Source: Microcella indica
Lineage (GTDB): Bacteria; Actinomycetota; Actinomycetes; Actinomycetales; Microbacteriaceae
NCBI RefSeq assembly: GCF_013414345.1
Contig: NZ_CP058670.1
Location: 434,001-498,000, forward strand
DNA length: 64,000 nt
Direction of reading: 5' to 3'
Part shown: positions 9,103 through 17,267 of the stretch, one piece after another
How positions within the stretch are numbered: the stretch's first letter is position 1
Layout of the letters: each line of letters opens with the position of its first letter
Translations under genes and position numbers: made by a program
The notes under the pieces: generated by a model
The model's input: only the letters and a program-made list of their open reading frames with translations
Databases searched by the model: none
What the model was told of the DNA's origin: nothing

Positions 9103-9444
9103 TCAGCCCTTGCGTGTCTTCGCCCACACCGTGCCCCGATGCACACCGAACCGGCGTGCGAGCACGATCACGCTGACGCCCTGCGCGCGGGCTGTTCGCA
9201 TAGCGTCCACTTCCTCGTCGGTGAGGCGTGTTCGAGGTCGTTTCTTTGGTTCGGCTGACGCGCCGATCAGAGGGTCGTCGGCCTCGCACTCGGACTCGGC
9301 ATCCTCGCGGATGCCTTGATTCCACGCGGAAACGAGCCTCTCGACCCGTGGTCGCCTGTTCCCGCAGCGCTCCGTTGCGTCCACCCTCCCACCGATTTGT
9401 TGCGCGACTCTAGCGCGACGCGTGACCGCATAACCTGCGGTCAC
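9103..9444 (-). CDS. Resolvase-like helix-turn-helix tail, small or remnant
   Basis: The last 50 or so residues (from RTRLTDEEVDAMRTARAQ to FGVHRGTVWAKTRKG) match the DNA-binding tail of serine recombinases. No catalytic resolvase domain precedes it. The frame can begin at GTG 9444 or, more credibly, GTG 9384 after GGGAGG, but the first 20 codons lie in a direct repeat (9379-9432), so the N-terminus may not be genuine. It is either a remnant of a recombinase that once moved the island or a small DNA-binding protein. A frameshifted relative is at 576-677. Confidence 0.45.
   Translation of the reverse strand: MTAGYAVTRRARVAQQIGGRVDATERCGNRRPRVERLVSAWNQGIREDAESECEADDPLIGASAEPKKRPRTRLTDEEVDAMRTARAQGVSVIVLARRFGVHRGTVWAKTRKG
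9379..9432. repeat. 54-bp direct repeat, copy A (att-like)
   Basis: Aligned without gaps, this segment matches 9464-9517 at 44 of 54 positions, including a shared start GTCCACC and a shared 3' block ACGCGTGACCGCATA. The two copies are 85 bp apart. They lie at the junction between the island and a core aldo-keto reductase gene. Confidence 0.7.
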
Positions 9445-9473
9445 AGGGTTCGACTCCCCTCAGGTCCACCATC
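9425..9473 (+). other. tRNA 3'-end-like fragment
   Basis: The stretch has an 8-bp hairpin (TGACCGCA-TAACC-TGCGGTCA), then GGTTCGACTCC, which looks like a T-loop, and ends in GGTCCACCA, like an acceptor stem plus CCA. The T-stem pairs imperfectly and no matching 5' acceptor half is found upstream, so it is not a whole tRNA. A fragment of this kind is typical of an attachment site left by integration at a tRNA gene (inference). Confidence 0.35.
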
Positions 9474-9517
9474 CCACCGCTCTGTCGCACGGCTCGTGCT
9501 CTACGCGTGACCGCATA
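9464..9517. repeat. 54-bp direct repeat, copy B (att-like), island right edge
   Basis: This is the second copy of the repeat at 9379-9432 (44/54 identity). It begins inside the tRNA-like 3' end and stops 14 bp before the stop codon of the first core gene. Together the copies suggest a stacked or duplicated attachment site. Confidence 0.7.
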
Positions 9518-9530
9518 TCGCGCGGAGCGC

Positions 9531-10355
9531 CTACATCTCCTCGTGGGTCTCCGGGTCACCGCCAAACAGGCGGCCGTCGGGGCGCCCCAGCGCGGTCATC
9601 GCGGCGACCTCGTCGTCGGTGAGCGTGAACCCGCCGAGGTCGAGGTTCTCGCGCTGACGGTCGGGATCGCCCGACTTCGGGATCGGCAGGGAGCCGATCT
9701 GCTGGTGCCAGCGCAGGATCACCTGCGCTGCCGTCACGCCGTGGGTCGCGGCAGCTCCCGCCACGGGAGCGGACTCCTTGACGGGTGCGGCTCTACCGAG
9801 CGGGCTCCAGGCCTCCGTCACGATGCCGTGCTGCGCGTGGAACGCGCGCAGCACGACCTGCGGGAAGAACGGATGAAGCTCGACCTGGTTGAGAGCGGGC
9901 ATGACCCCGGTCGCGTCGGCGACCCGGGTCAGGTACTCCGGCGTGAAGTTCGAGACGCCGATCGACCCGACACGGCCCTCCTCCTGCAGGCGAACCATGG
10001 CGCGCCAGGTGTCGACGTACTGGTCGACGCGCGGGTTCGGCCAGTGGATGAGGTACAGGTCGATGTGCTCGAGCCCGAGAGCGTCGGTGGATCGGTCGAA
10101 CGAGGCCAGCGTGCTGTCGAAGCCGTGGTCGCGGCCGGGGATCTTCGTCGCGACGATGATCTCGTCGCGGGGCACGTCGGTGCGCGCGATCGCGCGCCCG
10201 ACGGCATCCTCGTTCCGGTAGTTGACGGCGGAGTCGATGAGTCGGTAGCCGGCCTCCAAGGCACTGAGCACCGCGCTCGTGGCCTCCTCGTCACACAGCG
10301 GGTACGTGCCGAAGCCGATGTCGGGCAGACTCGTTCCGTCGGTGAGTGCAGGCAT
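9531..10355 (-). CDS. Aldo/keto reductase
   Basis: The ATG at 10355 (MPALTDGTSLPDIGFGTYP) gives 274 residues, the length of AKR5-like enzymes. Catalytic Asp and Tyr are in LIDSAVNYRNE, Lys in VATKIPG and His in LYLIHWP; the NADPH-binding end has SLPIPKSGDPDR. The family reduces aldehydes and ketones with NADPH in the cytosol; the substrate is unknown. The reading frame extends further upstream but with shadow-like, Ser/Arg-rich residues. It is divergent from the RraA-like gene and is the first core gene to the right of the island. Confidence 0.85.
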   Translation of the reverse strand: MPALTDGTSLPDIGFGTYPLCDEEATSAVLSALEAGYRLIDSAVNYRNEDAVGRAIARTDVPRDEIIVATKIPGRDHGFDSTLASFDRSTDALGLEHIDLYLIHWPNPRVDQYVDTWRAMVRLQEEGRVGSIGVSNFTPEYLTRVADATGVMPALNQVELHPFFPQVVLRAFHAQHGIVTEAWSPLGRAAPVKESAPVAGAAATHGVTAAQVILRWHQQIGSLPIPKSGDPDRQRENLDLGGFTLTDDEVAAMTALGRPDGRLFGGDPETHEEM

Positions 10356-10464
10356 GCACGGCACGGTACGGCATCCTCCGGAGAGCTGCGCCGCCGGTGC
10401 TGCGCAGGCCACGCGGTCCCGGGTGGCTCTCGCCCGGCACTGGCGTGCCTGCCAGGCTCGAGGC

Positions 10465-11160
10465 ATGAGTGACCGTGCGACCTTCGCCGCCCTGCCGACC
10501 GCCGCGATCGCCGACGCGGCGGTGCGGCTGCAGCTCGACGTGCCGAGCGCGCCCCCGACGATGAGGATGCTCGGGGCCGGGCATCCCGTCGCGGGGCTCG
10601 CACTGCCGGTCACGCACGAGGGCAGCGTCGACGCGTTCCTCGCCATCATCGATGATGCGCGCCCCGGGTCGGTGCTCGTCGTCGACAACGGTGGCCGCGA
10701 CGATGAGGCCTGCGTCGGCGACCTGATCGCCCTCGAGGCCCACCGTGCGGGGCTCGCTGCGATCGTCATCTGGGGGCGGCACCGCGACACGGAGCAGCTG
10801 CGGCAGATCGGGCTGCCGATCGTGAGCTGCGGCGCCCACCCGTACGGTCCGCGCCGTGCACCCGCGACGAGCGTCGTGCGCCGCAGCGCTCGCCTCGGCT
10901 ACGTGCCCGTCACCCCCGACGACCTCGTGGTGCTCGATGAGGACGGCGTGCTCGTCGTTCGCCCCGATCGCCGCGAGGAGCTGCTCGAGCTCGCGGCGAG
11001 CATCCGCGAGACGGAGGCCGCGCAGGCCGACCGCATGCGCCAAGGAGTGAACCTGCGGGCGCAGGTGCGGTACACCGAGTACCGGAAGCGCCAGCGCGAC
11101 GAGCCCTCGCTGACCCTGCGGGAGCACCTGCGCGACATCGGCGGCGCTGTCGAGACCTGA
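10465..11160 (+). CDS. RraA-family protein (possible 4-hydroxy-4-methyl-2-oxoglutarate aldolase)
   Basis: 231 residues from ATG 10465. The core matches the RraA/HMG-aldolase fold: VLVVDNGG near residue 75, then EACVGDLIALEAHRAGLAAIVIWGRHRD, with Arg and Asp of the GxxRD-like metal site (GRHRD). The family either binds RNase E in Gram-negatives or cleaves hydroxy-oxoacids. In an actinobacterium an aldolase-like or uncharacterised enzymatic role is more likely. It is transcribed divergently from the aldo/keto reductase over a 109-bp gap. Confidence 0.7.
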   Translation: MSDRATFAALPTAAIADAAVRLQLDVPSAPPTMRMLGAGHPVAGLALPVTHEGSVDAFLAIIDDARPGSVLVVDNGGRDDEACVGDLIALEAHRAGLAAIVIWGRHRDTEQLRQIGLPIVSCGAHPYGPRRAPATSVVRRSARLGYVPVTPDDLVVLDEDGVLVVRPDRREELLELAASIRETEAAQADRMRQGVNLRAQVRYTEYRKRQRDEPSLTLREHLRDIGGAVET

Positions 11161-11281
11161 TGTGTGTCGGTGCAGGCATGCGAGAGCGCCGCGGGTTCCC
11201 TGGGCGCACGGATGCTGGTAATGTCGGCGCGCACGAGGGTGACCAGCCCGAGTCGCCCCATCAACGACTCTGGAGTGGGCG

Positions 11282-13378
11282 ATGTCTGCCACTGCTGCCC
11301 GTGTAGGTCATGGAATCGCTTCGTTCCTCATCCAGGCGGTCTTCTTCGCGCTGGTGACGATTGCCACGCTCGTCTGGGGCTGGGTCGGCCTCGCCGTCGT
11401 AGCGGTGGTGTCCTTCGTTGTTCAGTTCTTCGTGCGGCGCGCATTCGCGGTCGCGCGTGCGAAGCAGTATCCGCCGAAGCGCGACCCGGGGTTACCCTTG
11501 CGCTGGACTCCGAGAGTCAGCGTCGGCGGCATCCTCTCCGGCCTTGCGCTCGGCATCGGCGGCGCCATGATCCTGCAGCAGTTCGGCCTTGCGGTCTTCG
11601 ACGTCGGTCGGCTCATCCAGGCGCTCGTGGCAGGCCTCCTCGTCGGCATCATCGTGCCCTCCCTGCTGTGGGCCGTGACCGTCGCCCGCTACAACGCACG
11701 GTTGCGCCGAACGTCGCCGGTCCGTGCGGCGGCGGGAATGAGCGTAGTGACGGTCCTGGCGTGGATCGTCGTCGGCGCCAGCGGGATGCTCGGCCTCGAC
11801 GCGGGCGCCGCATCGCCCGCGCGTGCCGACCTCAGCGGGTCGTGCGAGATGAGCGTCAACGGGCAGTCGCTCGCCGAGCTGACCGTCGCGAATCCGGTGA
11901 TCGTCGCCGACCGCGACGCGACGATCGCCTACAGCTTCACGAAGCCCTCGGGCATCACGAGCGGGTGGGGCGGTCTCACCTACATGGGTGCCAACATTCC
12001 GGTATTCAGTCAGGGCGACGACGATGTCGACCCAGACGGCGACGGTGCAGGTGTTGAAACGGGAGTGCTCCCCATCGGGCAGCTTCTCAACGCCGGCACC
12101 GGCCTCTACGAGGGGAGGCTGGAGTGGAGCTTCGCCGACGGCAGTTCGTGCTCCGGCTCGGTCGTCTTCGACCTTCTCGGAGACCCCCTGAGCACGCCAC
12201 TCGGGGCGGGAGCCGCTGCCCTCGTCGCCGGCGGATTGGTGGGACTGCTCGCGGGCGCGGGCGGCAGCGGCGCAGGCGCGCACACCGCACTGCGCCGCAC
12301 GACGGCGGTGACGGTTTCTGCTGGTGCGGCTGCGAGCGGGCCGGCGACGCCACCCGGCGTCGGCACGCGCACGGTAGTTCTCTCTGGCGCAGAAGCACGC
12401 GCGGCGCTCGAACGAATGCGCGCGAGCGGGCAGGGCGCGGTCATCGAGCTACCCGAGAGTGAGCGATGGGATTTCACGGCCGACACGGAGGGTCGAAGCC
12501 ACCGAGAGGGCTGGGTGGGAACGCACGGGGCCGTCATGCGCGTCGGCGCCGTCATCGAGGGGGACGACGGCGAGATCACGATCTCGCTCGACGTCACCCC
12601 GAGCACGAGTACGGGTGACCCTTCAGCGCACGCGGCTGAGCCACCAGAACCCTCCGAACCGGTCGACTCTCGAGGGCCCGATACGACCGCCCCCGAGCCA
12701 CGTCCTGCCGACGAGCGTCCTGAATCGGTGGACCCTCCCGACGCCGTCTCGTCGACGGCACCCGCCGAAGGCGACGTCGCCGATTCGCCCGCGCCGACCG
12801 GCACGCCGCCCACCACGCCGACCGATCCGGATGCGACCGCGTCGGAGGCCGAGAGCGCGACTACGGAGGCTCACGCGAGTGCTCCCGCGGCCCCGGGCGC
12901 TGCTGGGCCGCCCGGCTCAGCCGCGACGGAGCCGCCGCCGCCGCCAGCTCCTGACCCCAGTGCCGCGCCATCGGCGGAGGTGACCGCTGCGTTGGAGGAG
13001 CTTCGGGCGTCGGTTCCGCATTCGCTCCGCCCCGTCGTCGACTATCTCGAGCCGCTCATCACGTCGGGCGCCCGGGAGGCGACGATTCCGGCAAGCCTGC
13101 TCGACCTCCCCGGGGTGGACATTCGAGACGGATACTTCTCCTACGATCTCGGCTTTCTGGACGTGCGGATCGCACCGGCGGTCGGGCAGGACGGCGGGCT
13201 CAGCGCCGAGGCGAGCGCCGTGGTGTACGGCATCGAGGCGGAGGTGCCGTCCGAGGTTCTCGGTCTTTTGGACGACGGGCTCGCGGGAGTCAATGCCGTG
13301 CTGCGTGACGCTGGCGTGACGCTCACCGACGTGACCGTCGACTCCGCGGGGGTTCACATCACGGGCGCTTCGACGTAG
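11282..13378 (+). CDS. Large membrane protein with Pro/Thr/Ala-rich spacer and unknown C-terminal domain
   Basis: 698 residues. About four transmembrane helices lie in residues 10-175. An extracytoplasmic domain of roughly 120 residues (starting DLSGSCEMSVNGQ, with a second Cys in SSCSGSVVF) comes next, then a fifth Gly/Ala-rich helix near 305. A low-complexity Pro/Glu/Ser/Thr/Ala stretch of about 130 residues follows, and a compact acidic C-terminal domain (about 565-698, ending TVDSAGVHITGAST). The Cys pair could form a disulfide. No family was recognised. The spacer suggests a domain held at a distance from the membrane, in the cell wall. It stands alone with a GTGGGCG-rich leader. Confidence 0.7.
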   Translation: MSATAARVGHGIASFLIQAVFFALVTIATLVWGWVGLAVVAVVSFVVQFFVRRAFAVARAKQYPPKRDPGLPLRWTPRVSVGGILSGLALGIGGAMILQQFGLAVFDVGRLIQALVAGLLVGIIVPSLLWAVTVARYNARLRRTSPVRAAAGMSVVTVLAWIVVGASGMLGLDAGAASPARADLSGSCEMSVNGQSLAELTVANPVIVADRDATIAYSFTKPSGITSGWGGLTYMGANIPVFSQGDDDVDPDGDGAGVETGVLPIGQLLNAGTGLYEGRLEWSFADGSSCSGSVVFDLLGDPLSTPLGAGAAALVAGGLVGLLAGAGGSGAGAHTALRRTTAVTVSAGAAASGPATPPGVGTRTVVLSGAEARAALERMRASGQGAVIELPESERWDFTADTEGRSHREGWVGTHGAVMRVGAVIEGDDGEITISLDVTPSTSTGDPSAHAAEPPEPSEPVDSRGPDTTAPEPRPADERPESVDPPDAVSSTAPAEGDVADSPAPTGTPPTTPTDPDATASEAESATTEAHASAPAAPGAAGPPGSAATEPPPPPAPDPSAAPSAEVTAALEELRASVPHSLRPVVDYLEPLITSGAREATIPASLLDLPGVDIRDGYFSYDLGFLDVRIAPAVGQDGGLSAEASAVVYGIEAEVPSEVLGLLDDGLAGVNAVLRDAGVTLTDVTVDSAGVHITGAST

Positions 13379-13432
13379 ACACCGTGCTCGCCGGATGGTG
13401 CTCGCCCGCACGAAGACCGGGGCGACCGCGAC

Positions 13433-13732
13433 TCACACCGCGTAGTCGACCACCGCGCGATCGCTGACGACGGAGGCGATGAATGCCGCAGCCTCCTTGT
13501 GCAGGGGGTGCACCTGGTAGGCCTCGAGGGCAGCGTTGTCCTCGTGCTCGGAGACGAGCGCGAGGTCCCAGTGCCCGTCGACGAGCCCGAGGTCGCGGTC
13601 GACTCGAATGCTCTCGATGCCGGCGATCTGCGAGTGCAGGGCCTCGAGTCGGCTCGCGATCTCGGCCGCGTCCTCGCGGCGCTGGGTGTCGTCCTCGGCG
13701 GCGAGGCGGAACAGCACGATATGTCGGATCAT
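13433..13732 (-). CDS. Dabb-family (stress-responsive A/B barrel) protein
   Basis: 99 residues starting MIRHIVLFRL, with the typical Dabb N-terminus, a helix with LHSQIAGIESIRVDRDLG, then DLALVSEHEDNAALEAYQVHPLHKEAAAFI. Members are small dimeric ferredoxin-like barrels; some are cyclases or stress-induced, and most have no assigned reaction. The length is normal for the family. It lies convergent to the preceding large membrane protein with a 54-bp gap. Confidence 0.8.
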   Translation of the reverse strand: MIRHIVLFRLAAEDDTQRREDAAEIASRLEALHSQIAGIESIRVDRDLGLVDGHWDLALVSEHEDNAALEAYQVHPLHKEAAAFIASVVSDRAVVDYAV

Positions 13733-13803
13733 GCGCTCAGCCTAGAGCCACGCCCGCTCGGGCTGCCCTCGCGCCGGGGGCCGTCGCGGGTAAGGTGCGA
13801 GAC

Positions 13804-14499
13804 ATGAGGCCGCCGAGCTGCGAGGTGTGCGGGGTCGACCTCGACGACACGGCCGATCGGCTCGTGACGTTCGTGCTCGCGCGCGGCTCAGGCCGCTCGA
13901 CTGCGGCGAGGGCCGAGCGCGCGGTGGGGCATCCCGAGAATCAGGGCTGGTTCTGCGATGTGCACGTCGCGGCGGCGCGCGCTCTGTCTGCGACCTCCAC
14001 ACTCGCTGACGCGGTGCGCGCTGCGCGCTCCGGTGATGCGAGCGGGATGCCCGAGCCGAGCCCGCCGCCCGCCGACCCTGCCGAGCCCTCGTGGGAGACC
14101 GTCGCGCAGAGCCTGCGCTCGACCCTCCCGGCGCTCGCCGCGGCGATCGGTCTCGACGACGTGCGGCCGGTCACGGAGTCGACGCGCGAGTGGACGCCCA
14201 TGGACGGAGCCGGGCCGCCGTGGTGCCCCTACATCGACCGGGTGACGACGGTCATCGAGCACGACGGCGCACGCGTGAGCCTGGCCATCGAGCGAGCCCA
14301 CTGGAACGACGACGAGCTCGCCCGCGCGGACGTGCGCCTCGCGGTCGACGCGCCGGGGGTCGCCGCGAGCGTGAGCGTCGCCCGCGGGCCCGGTGGCGAT
14401 TCGGTCGGAGAGGTGCGCGGGGTCGACGCGCTGCCGGAGGGCGCTCGCTCCCTCGTGCGCGAGGCGCTGTCGGCCCAGCAACCCCCGCTGGAAGACTAG
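13804..14499 (+). CDS. Hypothetical protein with N-terminal CxxC
   Basis: 231 residues from ATG 13804. The N-terminus has CEVCGVDLDD, and GWFCDVHVAAA about 50 residues later, a possible zinc-binding pattern of Cys and His. A Pro-rich hinge (PEPSPPPADPAEP) separates it from a C-terminal alpha/beta part with WCPYIDRVTTVIEHDGARVSLAIERAHWN. No family was recognised. It is followed after 5 bp by the racemase gene, so the two probably share a transcript. Confidence 0.6.
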   Translation: MRPPSCEVCGVDLDDTADRLVTFVLARGSGRSTAARAERAVGHPENQGWFCDVHVAAARALSATSTLADAVRAARSGDASGMPEPSPPPADPAEPSWETVAQSLRSTLPALAAAIGLDDVRPVTESTREWTPMDGAGPPWCPYIDRVTTVIEHDGARVSLAIERAHWNDDELARADVRLAVDAPGVAASVSVARGPGGDSVGEVRGVDALPEGARSLVREALSAQQPPLED

Positions 14500-14504
14500 G
14501 GAGC

Positions 14505-15197
14505 ATGCGACGACTCGGACTGCTCGGCGGCATGAGCTGGCAGAGCTCTGCCCTCTACTACTCGCTCATCAACGAGCTGGTTGCGCAGCGGCTCGGCGGC
14601 GTGCACTCGGCCGACCTCGTCATGGTGTCGGTCGACTTCGCCGAGGTCGAGCGACTGCAGGCGGCCGGGGACTGGGAGCGCGCGGGCGAGCTGCTCGCGC
14701 GGGAGGCGCAGGGTCTCGAGGCGGCCGGCGCCGAGGCGATCCTGCTCTGCACCAACACCATGCACCTCGTCGCGCCGGCGATCGAGGCCGCGGTGAGCAT
14801 CCCGCTGCTGCATCTGGCGGACGTGACCGCGCGCGCCGTCTCCGCAGCCGGCCTCGACAGGGTCGGGATGCTCGGCACGCGCTTCACGATGCAGCAGCCG
14901 TTCCTGCGAGACCGCATCGCCTCGCACGGGCTCGACGTGCTCGTGCCCGAGCCCGACGACCAGGAGGTCGTGCACCGCGTCATCTACGAGGAGCTCGTGC
15001 GCGGCGTGGTCTCCGAGCAGTCGCGCGCCGAGTACCTGCGCATCATCGACCGGCTCGTCGCCCAAGGCGCGCAGGGCATCGTGCTCGGGTGCACCGAGAT
15101 CGAGCTGCTCATCGAGCAGCACCATGTCGCCGTGCCGCTCTTCCCGACGACGCGCCTGCACGCCGAGGCCGCCGTCGAGTGGGCTCTCGCGCCGTAG
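14505..15197 (+). CDS. Aspartate/glutamate racemase family protein
   Basis: 230 residues from ATG 14505 (MRRLGLLGGMSWQSS). The two catalytic cysteine motifs of the PLP-independent racemases are present: CTNTMH near residue 82 and GCTEIE near 195. The second Cys sits in the usual GCTE context. The family interconverts L- and D-Asp (or Glu); close relatives such as YgeA act on other amino acids, so the substrate is open. It follows the CxxC protein by 5 bp and precedes sufS by 22 bp, suggesting a shared operon. Confidence 0.85.
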   Translation: MRRLGLLGGMSWQSSALYYSLINELVAQRLGGVHSADLVMVSVDFAEVERLQAAGDWERAGELLAREAQGLEAAGAEAILLCTNTMHLVAPAIEAAVSIPLLHLADVTARAVSAAGLDRVGMLGTRFTMQQPFLRDRIASHGLDVLVPEPDDQEVVHRVIYEELVRGVVSEQSRAEYLRIIDRLVAQGAQGIVLGCTEIELLIEQHHVAVPLFPTTRLHAEAAVEWALAP

Positions 15198-15219
15198 GCG
15201 CACGCTCTACCCTGGAAGC

Positions 15220-16542
15220 GTGACTGTTGCGACGCCCACGAGCACCCCGACCGCCGAGCCGTTCACGGGCGGCGAGCTCGAGGCGATCCGCGCGCAGTTC
15301 CCGATCCTGCAGCGCGAGGTGCAGGGCCACCCGCTCGTCTACCTCGACTCGGCGGCGACCGCGCAGAAACCGCAGCGCGTCATGGACGCGGAGAGCAGCT
15401 TCTACGCGATCGCGAACGCGGCCGTGCACCGCGGCGCGCACACCCTCGCGGGCGAGGCGACCGAGCTGTACGAGGATGCCCGGCTCACCATCGCCCGCTT
15501 CCTGCAGGTCGACGACAACGAGGTCGTGTTCACGAGCCACGCGACCGAGGCGCTCAACCTCATCGCCTACGCGCTCGGCAACGCGAGCCTCGGCATGGGT
15601 GGCGCTGCCGCCGCACCCTACGCGCTGACGCCCGGCGACGAGATCGTCACGACCGAGCTCGAGCACCACGCGAACCTCATTCCGTGGCAGGAGCTCGCCG
15701 CCCGCACCGGTGCGACCCTGCGGCACATCCCCGTGCGCGACGACGGCGCCCTCGACGTCGAGGTCGCTCGCAGCGTCATCGGCGAGCGCACGCGCGTGCT
15801 CGCGCTCAGCCACGTCTCCAACGTCACCGGACAGGTGAGCCCGCTCGCCCAGCTCGTGCCCCTCGCCCGCGCGGTCGGCGCCCTCGTCGTGCTCGACTCC
15901 TGCCAGGCCGCGCCGCACGTGCCCCTCCACCCTCGCGAGCTCGACGTCGACCTCGCCGTCTTCAGCGGGCACAAGCTCTACGGCCCCACCGGCATCGGGG
16001 TGCTCTACGGCCGCGCCGAGGTGCTCGACGCCCTGCCGCCGTTCCTCTACGGCGGCTCGATGATCACTACCGTGACCCTCGAGAAGGCCGAGTACCTGCC
16101 GAGCCCGCAGCGCTTCGAACCGGGCACGCCGCGCATCGCTCAGGCCGTCGGGCTCGCCGAAGCCGTCCGCTTCGTCGACGGGCTCGGCCTCGACCGCATC
16201 GCTGCGAGCGAGCACGCCCTCGGGCAGCGACTGCGCGACGGCCTCGCCGCCATACCCGGCGTGCGACTGCTCGGCACCGACCCCGCCGCACCGACGGTCG
16301 CGCTCGCGAGCGTCGTCGTCGACGGAGTGCACGCGCACGACGCAGGGCAGTTCCTCGACGACCGCGGCATCGCCGCCCGCGTCGGCCACCATTGCGCCCA
16401 ACCCCTGCATCGGCGGCTCGGCGCCACCGCGAGTCTGCGGCTCAGCGCGGCGGTGCACACGACGCCCGAGGAGGTCGAGCTCGCGCTCGACGCGGTCGCG
16501 GGCATCCGGTCGTTCTTCGGAGCGGAAGGGAGCACCCCGTGA
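15220..16542 (+). CDS. sufS: Cysteine desulfurase SufS
   Basis: The GTG at 15220 gives 440 residues; the longer open frame overlaps the racemase gene and is not likely. PLP-binding Lys lies in SGHKLYGPTG near residue 250, and the active-site Cys in GHHCAQPLHRRLG near 391, the group II (SufS) pattern. The enzyme removes sulfur from cysteine and hands it to a scaffold/transfer protein for Fe-S cluster assembly in the cytosol. Its stop overlaps the GTG of sufU (GTGA), a tight coupling that matches the known SufS-SufU partnership of Gram-positive bacteria. Confidence 0.93.
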   Translation: MTVATPTSTPTAEPFTGGELEAIRAQFPILQREVQGHPLVYLDSAATAQKPQRVMDAESSFYAIANAAVHRGAHTLAGEATELYEDARLTIARFLQVDDNEVVFTSHATEALNLIAYALGNASLGMGGAAAAPYALTPGDEIVTTELEHHANLIPWQELAARTGATLRHIPVRDDGALDVEVARSVIGERTRVLALSHVSNVTGQVSPLAQLVPLARAVGALVVLDSCQAAPHVPLHPRELDVDLAVFSGHKLYGPTGIGVLYGRAEVLDALPPFLYGGSMITTVTLEKAEYLPSPQRFEPGTPRIAQAVGLAEAVRFVDGLGLDRIAASEHALGQRLRDGLAAIPGVRLLGTDPAAPTVALASVVVDGVHAHDAGQFLDDRGIAARVGHHCAQPLHRRLGATASLRLSAAVHTTPEEVELALDAVAGIRSFFGAEGSTP

Positions 16543-16997
16543 GCGCACTCGAACAGCTCTACCAGCAGATCATCCTCGACCACTCGAAGCACCCGCACGG
16601 CGTCGGCCTCGAGGTCGGCGAGGAGACCAGTCACCAGCGCAACCCCGTGTGCGGCGACGAGATCACGCTCGCCCTGCGCTGGAACGCGGCGGGCGACCGC
16701 ATCGAGGCGATCGCGTGGGAGGGTGCCGGATGCTCGATCTCGCAGTCGAGCGCGTCCCTGCTCGCGACCCTCGCCGAAGAGTCCGCCGACGAGGGTTCGC
16801 CCTGGACGACGGAGGAGTTCGCCGCGCTCATCGAGGAGTTCCGCGAGGCACTGCGCTCGCGTGGCGCCATCCCCCTCGACGAGGAGCGCTTCGGTGACGC
16901 GGCCGCTCTGAGCGGAGTGTCGAAGTACGTCGCGCGCGTCAAGTGCGCGATGCTCGCCTGGGTGGCGGCGGAAGACCTCCTCACTCGTCGCGCGTAG
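16539..16997 (+). CDS. sufU: SufU, zinc-dependent sulfur-transfer partner of SufS
   Basis: 152 residues from GTG 16539, overlapping the sufS stop. The three Cys motifs of SufU are visible: NPVCGD near residue 38, GAGCSIS near 65 and RVKCAML near 134; the Asp after the first Cys is the fourth zinc ligand. The 18- to 20-residue insert that separates SufU from IscU is present around SADEGSPWTTEEF. It accepts persulfide from SufS by ligand swapping at zinc. The rest of the suf operon is not adjacent. Confidence 0.92.
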   Translation: MSALEQLYQQIILDHSKHPHGVGLEVGEETSHQRNPVCGDEITLALRWNAAGDRIEAIAWEGAGCSISQSSASLLATLAEESADEGSPWTTEEFAALIEEFREALRSRGAIPLDEERFGDAAALSGVSKYVARVKCAMLAWVAAEDLLTRRA

Positions 16998-17022
16998 CCC
17001 GCGCCGCGCCGCGCCGCGTAGC

Positions 17023-17100
17023 GCCGCATCGCGCCAGATCTGGCGCGAAAGGGCGCTTGGCTCTGCGCGTTCGCACCGTTTGCGGCGAATCTGGGCCGCG
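17023..17100. repeat. 78-bp palindrome-bearing repeat, copy A
   Basis: It contains a perfect 20-bp palindrome TCGCGCCAGATCTGGCGCGA (17029-17048), followed by GGCGCTTGG, a variable middle and GAATCTGGGCCGCG. It matches 17149-17226 at about 69 of 78 positions without gaps. The pair sits in a 270-bp gene-free stretch between sufU and the convergent nitroreductase gene; either a bidirectional terminator pair or an intergenic repeat family is possible. Confidence 0.8.
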
Positions 17101-17148
17101 CGGGCCGTGGGGTGCGGGCCGCGGGGTGGGTGCGGGGTGCGCGCGAGG

Positions 17149-17226
17149 GCCGCATCGCGCCAGATCTGGCGCGAAAAGGCGCTTGGGTCTGGGCGTACCG
17201 CCCGTATGCGGCAAATCTGGGCCGCG
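17149..17226. repeat. 78-bp palindrome-bearing repeat, copy B
   Basis: This is the second copy, offset 126 bp from copy A, with the same 20-bp palindrome at 17155-17174. Differences are concentrated in the middle while the palindrome and both ends are conserved, which suggests selection on those parts. The following 40 bp (GTGGCGCG-type runs) are low complexity. Confidence 0.8.
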
Positions 17227-17267
17227 GGGCGTGGCGCGTGGCGCGCGGCGCGTGGCGCGCGCGTGCG

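Noticed and set aside
6955-9444. Gabija (GajA-GajB) pair
   Set aside because: The nuclease fits GajA-like architecture, but no UvrD-type helicase gene is adjacent; the neighbour is a resolvase tail.
9425-9473. Complete tRNA gene
   Set aside because: Only the T-loop/acceptor/CCA-like end is found; the T-stem has mismatches and no 5' half exists.
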